Positions 46,301 through 53,637 of a DNA stretch of 64,000 bases are shown here, piece by piece. A program made the position numbers and the translations under genes. Below the pieces are notes generated by a model. The model was not told where the DNA came from and ran no database searches. It saw nothing but the letters and a program-made list of their open reading frames with translations. Source of the stretch: an uncultured Actinomycetaceae bacterium (GTDB lineage Bacteria > Actinomycetota > Actinomycetes > Actinomycetales > Actinomycetaceae); NCBI GenBank assembly GCA_902464405.1, contig CABQJD010000004.1:84354-148353 (forward strand), written 5' to 3'. Positions within the stretch are counted from its first letter, which is position 1; each line of letters starts with the position of its first letter.

Positions 46301-46813
46301 AGCGGGAGCAGCGGCAAGGGCGTCGTCAGCAGCTTTCTTATCTGCTGTAGCTTGATCGAGTTTAGTTTGTGTTTGAGTAGCATCATCGTCTGCATCAGTT
46401 TTAGCTTTTTGAGCATCAGCCGCTATACGCTCAGCTGCGCTCACATCTTCTGCAGCTCGTTTCTTTTCCGTTTCAAGAGAGTAGGCAGCTTGCTTCTCAG
46501 CGTTATTCTTCTTTTCCTCAGCCTCAGATTCAGCGTTGCTGGCTGCATCAAGGGAATCTTTTGCCTTATTTTTAGCAGATTCAGCTTCAGCTAATTTTTC
46601 CTCTGCCGCAACTAAATCGCGAGCTTCTATACCTTGCGAAGCTGGTTGCGTCTGCGAATCCGAAGCGGCGTCTATCTTTTGCTCTGGTTCTGCTAATGCA
46701 ATTCTAGCTCCACCCAACGCACAGCTCGCCACCACACCAGTCGCCAAAGCTGCCGCTGAGAAACGAAAACCTAATTTTTGCGCTGATTTATCATCAGAAT
46801 GCCTGCTCATCAT
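43328..46813 (-). CDS. Cell-wall-anchored coiled-coil protein with a CAP domain
   Basis: 1161 residues. A signal peptide (about residues 15-41, FSAAALATGVVASCALGG...ALA) is followed by about 370 residues of Ala/Lys/Glu/Asp-rich coiled coil. Then comes a CAP (SCP/PR-1-like) domain at about 440-620 with GENLAWGLGNNY, GHYTSLMDRKFAYTGFG and an N-terminal ELMAIAQINANYSRKYNNGH. A second coiled coil of about 350 residues follows, with an immunoglobulin-like stretch and the sorting signal LSETG, a hydrophobic span and RRKARAK. The order resembles streptococcal surface exclusion and CAP adhesins. A G7 tract (coding strand) lies 166 bases upstream of the start. Confidence 0.88.
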   Translation of the reverse strand: MMSRHSDDKSAQKLGFRFSAAALATGVVASCALGGARIALAEPEQKIDAASDSQTQPASQGIEARDLVAAEEKLAEAESAKNKAKDSLDAASNAESEAEEKKNNAEKQAAYSLETEKKRAAEDVSAAERIAADAQKAKTDADDDATQTQTKLDQATADKKAADDALAAAPAPDADVLAKAKAEEKKAEDALSGAQAEKKTTDDAVTAAEKALETANSNKAAADSDLANAKSAQTAANQAATEAQQVVAEAQAKVDELIAGTAAQSAKKELEQAKADLETAKSAKAAADKAAASAEGAVKTAEDAVKAAEGEVKKAQEAKKAADSDVTKAEETLKNANGDVASAKQALKDAEDAKKAADQSVADAEVDIKKVQDAVPAAETAKKNADNAVTAAEQDKTAKEAALAAEKKNLETAKADVEASKAEAQKQWNEGSKGFFTAKGSQRALDQLSTAYKVKGSSIKDWTQIGSADDATSLENMKIAIEIAKKGNDLRAVGDSNFAPMNTLKFTDELMAIAQINANYSRKYNNGHSNNFGPYVSGAGENLAWGLGNNYNGWYTKEKALYDKAPVGPKSGTGHYTSLMDRKFAYTGFGHRQDKDSDYGAVDLQIFWNGTNDTSYTYDEYYSRFMVYYNGLKDAIANGSAEARTALADAEKRVADAQSALNAANDALAKAKNDAAAEATKLANAKTAVTDAENALEVAKTTQKEKAQAVTDAQSVVTAKEKAVMSAENALAEATAVQAAKAQMVAEAEGVLTAKRAELTAPQQVLEAKEREAKVAADAVTTAEGVVAQKQAVYDASMATDALVKAKDELDAAEKTLETKKSEKNDADKAVAAAEVKVTAAEKALADAKAAKGSAEANQAAKVQAVTEAQKTLADARRTLEPLAAKEAAHEKAQENASKAARALQEAEAADVKADKAADDAAAALDKANAVLSVKRASAEKLNAVDLQAALRGGLPAEDDDFKALGLTEKFAVAIAARQTLAVKSEAKQAAEEAAKMANDAYSEALASRDAKRTAWLEVAYLKTDTASEWLGLDMMLSGYGFLPNEIVKLELHSNVFDLGTTAANATGAIKQQIFIPAHATVGAHTIIAIGQTSGFQLTAAVDILKKEVVAAASQEKKLSESSMRTLSETGLDAGAGGLFMGAPLALIGAGALARRKARAK

Positions 46814-46979
46814 ATTCCCCTTGTCTGCCGTCTGCCAGCTGCATACTCACCAACATATTTTCTAATGCCGTATACCGCCAGCACTTTCAGCACAAATCAA
46901 ATCTGCTATAAAACTCCTCGTGCACGAGTATATTTTTTAACCTTTCAATACGTGGATACGCCTACTCTAGCAAAGCCTA

Positions 46980-46986
46980 CCCCCCC
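46980..46986. repeat. C7 tract upstream of the CAP surface protein gene
   Basis: Seven C on the + strand (G7 on the coding strand), 166 bases before the start codon at 46813. Confidence 0.8.
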
Positions 46987-47107
46987 TCAAGGCACTCAGG
47001 GGCACAAAGGATCCACGTATAGAACTTACTTACCACCGCGAAGCACGGCACACAGCAGCGAAGTACACACATACGTATTTCGCTACTCAAAAAGCAGATA
47101 GATTGCT

Positions 47108-48751
47108 TCACATCTGCGGCTCTACTCCATTGCGGAATAAACCGTAGACGTATCCTTGCGTAAGAGCTTCCCATGATGCCTCGATCACGTCGTCACCCAC
47201 ACCAACTGTCGTCCACTGCCCGCAAACGTCACGAATCGTAATCATTACGCGCGTGACGGCGCTTGTACCAAGAGTCGTATCGAGAATACGCACTTTATAA
47301 TCCACCAGCTCAAACTCATGCAAAAGCGGATAGACTTTGCGAAGCGCTCGACGCAGTGCTTGATCGAGCGCATCTACCGCACCCACACCTTCACCTACTC
47401 GGATAAGACGGCGCCCGCCAGCATGAATTTTGACTGTTGCTTCAGCAAAAGTTTGCGTAGGGTCGGAATGATCCGTTGTATCGTGCGTACTCCATGATTC
47501 GAGCGAAAAATACTCCAACGGCTTACCAGAGATAATTTCTCGAGCCAGCATCTCAAACGAAGCGTCGGCAGCATCGTAAGTGTAGCCCTCTGCTTCCGCT
47601 TGCTTCACACGCTGTGTAATTTCGCTGAGCACAGCTCTATCTTCTGAAAGATCTAAACCAAACTCTCGTGCTTTCAGCTCAATCGAAGCTCGCCCTGCCA
47701 TATCAGAAACGAGCATACGCATATCGTTGCCCACAAGCTGAGGGTCAATATGCTGATACAGATCAGGATCCACGCGAATGGCGCTCGCATGAAGCCCTGC
47801 TTTGTGAGCAAACGCAGCAGCCCCCACATAGGGCGCACGAGCAGAAGGGAGAATCGTCGTAATCTCACCGACCGCATAACCAATCGCAGCAAGCCCCGCA
47901 AGCTGCTCAGCACTTACCACCTCATAATCAGTTTTCAACTGCAGATCAGCAATAATCGTGAGAAGATTTGCATTTCCTGTGCGCTCACCATAGCCGTTGA
48001 TAGTCCCTTGTACTTGGCGACACCCAGCATCTACTGCCGCAAGAGTATTCGCTACCGCACAGCCGCCGTCATCATGGCAGTGTATCCCAAGCTGAGGATT
48101 AGTGACGCCAAGCGTCTCCAGCCTTTCGCGAAGTTCTTTGACGATGTGGGAAATATGTTGTGGAAGAGATCCTCCGTTCGTATCACAAAGGATCACCCAC
48201 GAAGCACCTGATTGAAATGCCTGAGCCACAACGGCAGTACTATACTCTGGATCATAGCGAAAACCATCAAAGAAATGCTCGGCATCAATCATCACTTCTC
48301 GCCCGCATGAGCGCAGGTATTCGCAAGAATCTCCAACCATTGCAAGATTTTCTTCAGGGCTTGTGCGCAAAGCCTTTTCCACATGGCGAATATCGCTTTT
48401 TGCCACGAGGCAAAGCACAGGGGCCTGCGAATCTACGAGAGCCTGCAACTGAGAATCGCTCTGCGCCGTCACTCCCGCCTTGCGAGTAGAACCGAAAGCT
48501 GTGAGTTTGGCTGAAGTAAGCGGATTAGCATCTTTAAGTTTTTCAAAAAACTCCGTATCTCGCGGAATCGCTCCCGGCCAGCCGCCCTCAATATAGGAAG
48601 CACCCATCGCCTCAATATAAGGAAGAATCGCAATTTTATCTGCCACAGAAAGATTGATTCCCTGCTGCTGCGCTCCATCACGCAGCGTGACGTCGTATAC
48701 GAAAACAGTTGGAGCCAATACCTCGCTCCCTGCGCTTTCTTCTTGCATCAC
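47108..48751 (-). CDS. cimA: (R)-citramalate synthase
   Basis: 547 residues of the LeuA/CimA family. The catalytic barrel starts VYDVTLRDGAQQQGINLSVADK (metal-binding Asp, Arg), and contains GIHCHDDGGCAVAN (metal His pair) and NGYGERTGNAN. The C-terminal regulatory domain ends AVTRVMITIRDVCGQWTTVG. CimA condenses pyruvate and acetyl-CoA to citramalate, a threonine-independent route to isoleucine; the long QQQGINLSV form separates it from LeuA. GTG or ATG near 48751 has GGGGAGGAT upstream. PFL supplies acetyl-CoA in the same cell. Next to ilvE and leuB, which serve the same pathway. Confidence 0.9.
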   Translation of the reverse strand: MMQEESAGSEVLAPTVFVYDVTLRDGAQQQGINLSVADKIAILPYIEAMGASYIEGGWPGAIPRDTEFFEKLKDANPLTSAKLTAFGSTRKAGVTAQSDSQLQALVDSQAPVLCLVAKSDIRHVEKALRTSPEENLAMVGDSCEYLRSCGREVMIDAEHFFDGFRYDPEYSTAVVAQAFQSGASWVILCDTNGGSLPQHISHIVKELRERLETLGVTNPQLGIHCHDDGGCAVANTLAAVDAGCRQVQGTINGYGERTGNANLLTIIADLQLKTDYEVVSAEQLAGLAAIGYAVGEITTILPSARAPYVGAAAFAHKAGLHASAIRVDPDLYQHIDPQLVGNDMRMLVSDMAGRASIELKAREFGLDLSEDRAVLSEITQRVKQAEAEGYTYDAADASFEMLAREIISGKPLEYFSLESWSTHDTTDHSDPTQTFAEATVKIHAGGRRLIRVGEGVGAVDALDQALRRALRKVYPLLHEFELVDYKVRILDTTLGTSAVTRVMITIRDVCGQWTTVGVGDDVIEASWEALTQGYVYGLFRNGVEPQM

Positions 48752-49093
48752 TGCCGATCCTCCCCTTATAAAACTGCCTTATTTAAGGTATTAATCTACC
48801 TCGTTCAAGGCGCTTACCCTAGCTAACGATAGAGCTGCTACCGCACTACCTATTCTTCTGCTGTGCACTTCTGCTGTGCACAACATCGACAACGCTGTGC
48901 GCGGTCTGCGTTGCTCGAGCCGCATCATGTAAGCTGCACTGCGTAAGTTGCGCTGCGTAAGCGCTATGCAACCCGTCCCATACAGCCTATATTGCGCCGC
49001 CTATCCGATACTATCTAACCACGTGCATATACCGTACAGATAGCAGCACTATAGACACAGCAAGCGTAAGCATCTTCAACGAATTACACCGAA
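48752..49093. other. Intergenic region with short repeats
   Basis: No gene seen. It contains the cimA promoter region with the palindrome CCTTATTTAAGG (48777-48788), a 13-bp tandem repeat and twice TGCGTAAG near 48935-48960. Confidence 0.45.
48856..48881. repeat. 13-bp tandem repeat, two copies
   Basis: TTCTGCTGTGCAC occurs twice in succession (48856-48868, 48869-48881). Confidence 0.8.
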
Positions 49094-50233
49094 TTATACC
49101 AACCGATAGCACCAGCCGAATTTATCTTCTATACGCCCCAACTGAATACCCGTCAGCTCATCATAAATTCGCTTCGTGACGTCTCCGGCAGGCATACGCA
49201 CATCAAAATCCGCGGACGCGAGACGCCCGATCGCCGTCACCACAGCAGCTGTACCACACGCAAACATTTCCGCAATAGCACCGCTCTTGACGCCTCTGAT
49301 CACATCTGCAATCGCAATTTCCTCTTCGCTCACGCGCACGCCTTTAGATTCGAGAAGCTGAATAATAGAACTGCGCGTGCACCCGGGAAGAATAGTTCCC
49401 GTGAGCTTTGGAGTTTTCACCGAGCCGTCGCTCATCACCACAAAAACATTCATACCGCCCAGCTCATCGATATACGTATTTGTGCGCGCATCAAGAAACA
49501 TCACTTCATCAAAGCCCTGCTCATGTGCCGTCACTTTTGGCAGAAGCGAGCTGGCATAGTTGCCGCCTGTTTTCGCATCTCCCATTCCGCCCGGGCCTGC
49601 ACGATGATAGTCTTTTTCCACCCAGACGTCGATCGGTTGAAATCCGTGAGCAAAGTAAGGCCCTGACGGCGACGCCATCACTATATATTCATATCGGCTC
49701 GCTGCTCTCACCCCGAGAAAGCTCTCTGAAGCAAATACGAATGGGCGCAAATAAAGGCTCGCACCTTCTGTTTCAGGCACCCAACGTTGATCGGCACGAA
49801 CCAATCCAACAATAGATTCCATAAAATCACGCATCGGCAATTCAGGAATCGCTAAACGCCGCCCGGAATGATTAAGTCGAGCCGCATTGTAGAGAGGGCG
49901 AAACGTCCAAATCGAGCCATCATCATGGCGATAGGCTTTCAACCCCTCAAAAATTTCTTGCCCGTAATGCAGCACGGCAGTGCCAGGATCAAGCGACAGC
50001 GGCCCGTACGGCTCAATAAATTTTGCCGACCAGCCAGTCTCGGCAGTCCAAGTGGAGTGAGCCATATAGTCGGTGAAATCGAGACCGAAGCCGAGCTTTT
50101 CCATCTGGGCGCAGTATTCCTCATCGCTCTTCTTGCAAAAATGCTCGCGTAATGTGTACCCATGCGCAAGCTCGTCAGCCGCCAATATCGACTGTGCAGA
50201 TTCTCTTTCTAATGCAGTTAGTTCATGTGTCAT
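49094..50233 (-). CDS. ilvE: Branched-chain amino acid aminotransferase
   Basis: 379 residues, fold-type IV PLP enzyme. TAVLHYGQEIFEGLKAYR, RPLYNAARLNHSGRRL, the PLP lysine in GDAKTGGNYASSLLPK and EELGGMNVFVV-like YIDELGGMNVFVV, then LTGTILPGCTRSSIIQL, are the family blocks. It makes Leu, Ile and Val from 2-oxoacids with glutamate. TAGGAT ends six bases before ATG 50233 with no ribosome site, so the mRNA is probably leaderless. It follows leuB on the same strand after 289 bases, with a separate promoter. Confidence 0.95.
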   Translation of the reverse strand: MTHELTALERESAQSILAADELAHGYTLREHFCKKSDEEYCAQMEKLGFGLDFTDYMAHSTWTAETGWSAKFIEPYGPLSLDPGTAVLHYGQEIFEGLKAYRHDDGSIWTFRPLYNAARLNHSGRRLAIPELPMRDFMESIVGLVRADQRWVPETEGASLYLRPFVFASESFLGVRAASRYEYIVMASPSGPYFAHGFQPIDVWVEKDYHRAGPGGMGDAKTGGNYASSLLPKVTAHEQGFDEVMFLDARTNTYIDELGGMNVFVVMSDGSVKTPKLTGTILPGCTRSSIIQLLESKGVRVSEEEIAIADVIRGVKSGAIAEMFACGTAAVVTAIGRLASADFDVRMPAGDVTKRIYDELTGIQLGRIEDKFGWCYRLV

Positions 50234-50522
50234 ATCATTATCCTAGTCTCTCACTTAGAGCAACAGCAGAATGCCCAATATGCGCACGCGCTACCCGCCA
50301 TTTAATGATCGCAGCACAAGGCGCGTTGCACACCATAGATCACGCCATCTTCTTCAAAGCAGGAAAAGCGATTACGAGCATCGATACGTCTTACTCCACA
50401 TTCCGCTCAAAGCCCTTTGAACAGTTTAGGTTTTCCGATTCCCCTCATAAGGATTTCTGTAAATATCTTGATAAGAGCGTGTACCCTTTTCAAAATTTTA
50501 TATTTCGAAAAGGAGCTGCGCT

Positions 50523-51584
50523 CTATCCGAGGACGCCTGTAGCAATTGCACTGCCGATCTCAGCTGTGCTACGCACGAGAGGACTTCCCGATTTTGCAGC
50601 CGTAGCTCGCCGAGCCATATCGTCATCGACCGCCGCCGTCACGCGCTCCGCCAACTCTGGATACCCAAGGAAATCGAGCATAAGCGCTACCGAGCTGATC
50701 GTCGCCGTCGGATCCGCTTTCTGCTGCCCGGCAATATCGGGAGCCGACCCATGCACAGGTTCAAACATTGAAGGCGTTGTGCGCTCTGGATTGAGGTTTG
50801 CGCTCGCAGCCAAGCCGATGCCTCCAGTGATTGCTCCAGCTTCGTCCGTGAGAATATCTCCGAAAAGGTTATCTGTGACGATCACGTCAAAGCGCTGCGG
50901 ATCGTTCACGAGATAAATCGTTGCGGCGTCAATGTGGCAATAGTCGATAGTGACGCTCGGATATTCCTGTGCTATACGTTCGACCGTGCGCCGCCAAAGA
51001 TGCCCGGCATTCACGAGCACATTATGTTTGTGCACAAGAGTAAGCTTTTTGCGCCGTTTTTGCGCCAATTCAAAGGCGTAGCGCACCACTCGCTCCACAC
51101 CAAAAGCAGTATTTACCGAAACTTCAGTGGCGATTTCGTGAGGAGTACCTACGCGAACGGCTCCACCATTTCCGCAATACAGCCCTTCCGTACCCTCACG
51201 CACTACCACAAAATCCACTCCTGAGGGATTTTTCAAAGGGCTGGGTACCCCTTCATAATATTTCGAGGGGCGCAAATTCACATAGTGATCAAGTTCGAAA
51301 CGCAATTTCAGGAGCAGACCTCTCTCCAACACCCCACTAGGCATACTCGGATCACCCACTGCACCGAGCAAAATTGCATCGCAGGCTTTGATAGCTGCAA
51401 GATCGTCGTCAGTGAGTACCTCGCCCGTCTCATGGTAGCGAGCCGCACCGAGGTTGAAATGACGCGTATCGAAAGTAACGTCGGCATTTTTCGTGACGGC
51501 GTTCAAGACTTTCAAACCTTCTGCCACTACTTCTGCACCGATACCGTCTCCAGGAATTACTGCTAATCTAATCGTCTGTGCCAT
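50523..51584 (-). CDS. leuB: 3-isopropylmalate dehydrogenase, actinobacterial short type
   Basis: 353 residues. NAD-dependent oxidative decarboxylation of 3-isopropylmalate in leucine synthesis. GDGIGAEVVAEGLKVL, LRPSKYYEG, VREGTEGLYCGNGG, TLVHKHNVL, VTDNLFGDILTDEAG and FEPVHGSAPDIAGQ are intact. A related member could use citramalate-derived methylmalate in the CimA route, since LeuB also acts there. TATTCT ends six bases before ATG 51584, a leaderless start. A perfect palindrome (51617-51629) lies about 20 bases upstream of that hexamer. Confidence 0.95.
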   Translation of the reverse strand: MAQTIRLAVIPGDGIGAEVVAEGLKVLNAVTKNADVTFDTRHFNLGAARYHETGEVLTDDDLAAIKACDAILLGAVGDPSMPSGVLERGLLLKLRFELDHYVNLRPSKYYEGVPSPLKNPSGVDFVVVREGTEGLYCGNGGAVRVGTPHEIATEVSVNTAFGVERVVRYAFELAQKRRKKLTLVHKHNVLVNAGHLWRRTVERIAQEYPSVTIDYCHIDAATIYLVNDPQRFDVIVTDNLFGDILTDEAGAITGGIGLAASANLNPERTTPSMFEPVHGSAPDIAGQQKADPTATISSVALMLDFLGYPELAERVTAAVDDDMARRATAAKSGSPLVRSTAEIGSAIATGVLG

Positions 51585-52001
51585 ACACGCAGAATACGCT
51601 GTTTCTCGATCAGCGAGATAAATAATTTATTATATGGACAGCGCTGCAATGTGCGCTTAATTGCTAGGCTATACAGCATCCAACAGACACAGCTAAAAAG
51701 AGCTGTAAACCTACTCCCCATACCCACATAAAACCAGCAATAATCACCATGCCGCATCAAATCATTCAAGAAAACATTCAAAAAGGGCGACCTTAGATAA
51801 TTAAATGAAAAAATCAGCACATAAAACAAACAAGCCTATGAGTAGGGCAAATAGCGCCATTTACACAAAAAATAGGATTCCCTTTCTTACTTTCCGTGCA
51901 CAAAATTGCCACAGTAGATGCATAAGGATTTTAGGAAAACAAGCCTAAAATCAACATCGAAAAATCAGGATATACCAATTAAAACGACGAAAGGATTTAT
52001 T
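51585..52001. other. Divergent control region of leuB and the DUF1540 gene
   Basis: 417 bases with no convincing gene. It holds the leuB -10 (51591-51596), a palindrome and the ribosome site of the DUF1540 gene. Confidence 0.45.
51617..51629. promoter_or_regulatory. Palindrome in the leuB promoter
   Basis: ATAAAT-A-ATTTAT, perfect 6-base arms, overlapping the expected -35 region of leuB. Possible operator; the regulator is unknown. Confidence 0.4.
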
Positions 52002-52274
52002 ATGCCTACCACTCTCCCTCTCGTTTCAGACTGCTCAGTCTCTGCTTGCTCTTACAATCAGAATGGCTGCGCTGCAAACGCTATGAATATGAGCTCAGAC
52101 GGCTGCTCAACGTTTATTGCCCTGCCAGAAGTTGGCGGCGGCAGCAACGCAGGACGCGTGGGCGCATGCCAGAAAGCAGATTGCACACATAACGACCACC
52201 TCGAATGCACAGCAGAATCTGTACAGGTAGGCGGCGCCGCAGGCGAATGCCTCACCTACGCTCCTGCCGCCTAA
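52002..52274 (+). CDS. DUF1540 cysteine-rich protein, two repeats
   Basis: 90 residues with two copies of the DUF1540 pattern: CSVSACSYNQNGCAANAM with DGCSTFI, and CQKADCTHNDHLECTAESV with GECLTY. The regularly spaced Cys residues (9 in all) suggest metal binding. The function of the family is unknown. ATG 52002 has AAAGGA seven bases upstream; an upstream in-frame start would add an unrelated basic segment. It is monocistronic, ending at a strong terminator. Confidence 0.88.
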   Translation: MPTTLPLVSDCSVSACSYNQNGCAANAMNMSSDGCSTFIALPEVGGGSNAGRVGACQKADCTHNDHLECTAESVQVGGAAGECLTYAPAA

Positions 52275-52305
52275 GGCTCGGCTAGCTGAATATATTTTTT
52301 CTCAT

Positions 52306-52354
52306 AAAGTGGTGTTTTGCCAGTAGACGTATGCTGGTAAAACACCACTTTTCA
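52306..52354 (+). terminator. Terminator of the DUF1540 gene
   Basis: AAAGTGGTGTTTTGCCAG (52306-52323) pairs with CTGGTAAAACACCACTTT (52334-52351), 18 bp with a short loop, followed by T. Confidence 0.9.
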
Positions 52355-52521
52355 CATCTAGATTCACGCGCACCTCTCTAATCTGAGGCTAAAACGTAGT
52401 ACCTCGGCAAGATAAAACACAGAGTACGAGTTCACAAGAGGCTTTCTTACCTTTCAATGCATGGCATTTCGCAAACGGTTTACCTAAATTGCAAATTTAC
52501 AGACTCTAAGCACTCTCAAGC

Positions 52522-52564
52522 ACAGTAAAAGTGGCCTTCTACATTAGAAGACCACTTTTACTGT
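52522..52564 (-). terminator. Terminator of the LSNTG protein gene
   Basis: ACAGTAAAAGTGG (52522-52534) pairs with CCACTTTTACTGT (52552-52564), with an inner CTTCT/AGAAG stem. Confidence 0.75.
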
Positions 52565-52582
52565 TACTCTAGCTAAAGGAAC

Positions 52583-53473
52583 TTATGCAACAAAACGGCG
52601 GCGAGCAGCAATTGCTACTGCACCAGCTAAGACCGAAAGCACAGAGAAACCAGCAATCGGAGCAGAATCAGTACCAGTATTAGAAAGCCCCTTCACCTCA
52701 GGCTTATCCGCAGACTTAACAGAAGTTTTCTCTACCGATTTACCACTTGGCTTGGTTTCGTCAGCAGGCTTGGTCTGGTCAGCAGGCTTGGTTTCGTCAG
52801 CAGGCTTGGTCTGGTCAGCAGGCTTGGTTTCATCAGCAGGCTTAGTTTCGCTTGGAATTTCAGCGACATTGCAATTGCCATAGTACGTGCACTGATTAAT
52901 GCTCATCTTGTACAACTGATTATGAATCAGACGACGATCCTCCGTGAGCTTTTTGAGCTTGTCTTTATTGTCTTTAAGCCCCTGCTTTGTGACTTCAAGC
53001 GCAGGATCGGAAGATTGAAGATCCGCATTTGCTTTCTCAAGATTAGCTTTTTCTTCAAGCTTTGCCTTCAAAAAGTATTTAGCCATATCTTCGCCATGAG
53101 CTTCTTTATAAATCTCATAACTCTGCTGAATCTCCGCTATTTTCTTATTGTTTTCTGCAATTTTAGCTTCTACATCAGCAGCGGAATTTTTAATCGACTC
53201 TTCAGCAACAGCAACAGCTTTCTCAAGATCGGCAATATCCGCATTAAGCGCTGCCTCATACCCTTCAAGAACGCCCTTAAGCTTAAGACTCTCCTCAATA
53301 AGAACCTTTGGACGATCCCACTTATTCGTTGAATTTACCTTTGCATCACGAGCATCAATCGCAGCAGGTCCGCTACCAACAACATAGGTATGATCTGCAG
53401 CAAACGCGGCAGAAGACCCAACAAAACTCAATCCTACGAGAGCAGCAACAGCTGCAATACTTTTCTTCATCAT
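52583..53473 (-). CDS. Small cell-wall-anchored coiled-coil protein
   Basis: 296 residues. Signal peptide (MMKKSIAAVAALVGLSFVGS...AFA), a helical region of about 150 residues with long coiled-coil stretches (DIADLEKAVAVAEESIKN and following), a NQCTYYGNCN segment with two Cys, then the wall-spanning repeat (A)DETKP/ADQTKP in about five to six copies, and the sorting signal LSNTG with a hydrophobic span and RRRFVA. No enzyme motif is seen. The repeat is encoded by 18-bp tandem DNA units (52749-52850), so copy number could vary. A G9 tract (coding strand) lies 102 bases before the start at 53473. Confidence 0.82.
   Translation of the reverse strand: MMKKSIAAVAALVGLSFVGSSAAFAADHTYVVGSGPAAIDARDAKVNSTNKWDRPKVLIEESLKLKGVLEGYEAALNADIADLEKAVAVAEESIKNSAADVEAKIAENNKKIAEIQQSYEIYKEAHGEDMAKYFLKAKLEEKANLEKANADLQSSDPALEVTKQGLKDNKDKLKKLTEDRRLIHNQLYKMSINQCTYYGNCNVAEIPSETKPADETKPADQTKPADETKPADQTKPADETKPSGKSVEKTSVKSADKPEVKGLSNTGTDSAPIAGFSVLSVLAGAVAIAARRRFVA
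52749..52850 (-). repeat. 18-bp coding tandem repeat (PADxTK units)
   Basis: Nearly identical 18-bp units alternating GAAACC and CAGACC variants, about 5.7 copies, encode the wall-spanning linker. Confidence 0.85.
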
Positions 53474-53575
53474 TGTTTCATTCCCCCAAATTCATGAAAG
53501 TATCTATGCGGAAAGTTGAAGCCCCGGCACTCAGGAGCCTAAGGGCTGAATCAACCTTTGAGCATTTTTAACTTA

Positions 53576-53584
53576 CCCCCCCCC
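53576..53584. repeat. C9 tract between the LSNTG gene and purT
   Basis: Nine C on the + strand. It is 102 bases upstream of the LSNTG protein start (53473, - strand) and about 40 bases upstream of the purT -10. Confidence 0.85.
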
Positions 53585-53637
53585 ACACTCTGTCAAATGG
53601 TTCCCAGATTGTTATCAAATCCTTATAGAATACGAGT

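Noticed and set aside
44000..46600. Long + strand frames inside the CAP surface protein gene
   Set aside because: These are opposite-strand shadows of the Ala/Lys/Glu repeats of the coiled coil.
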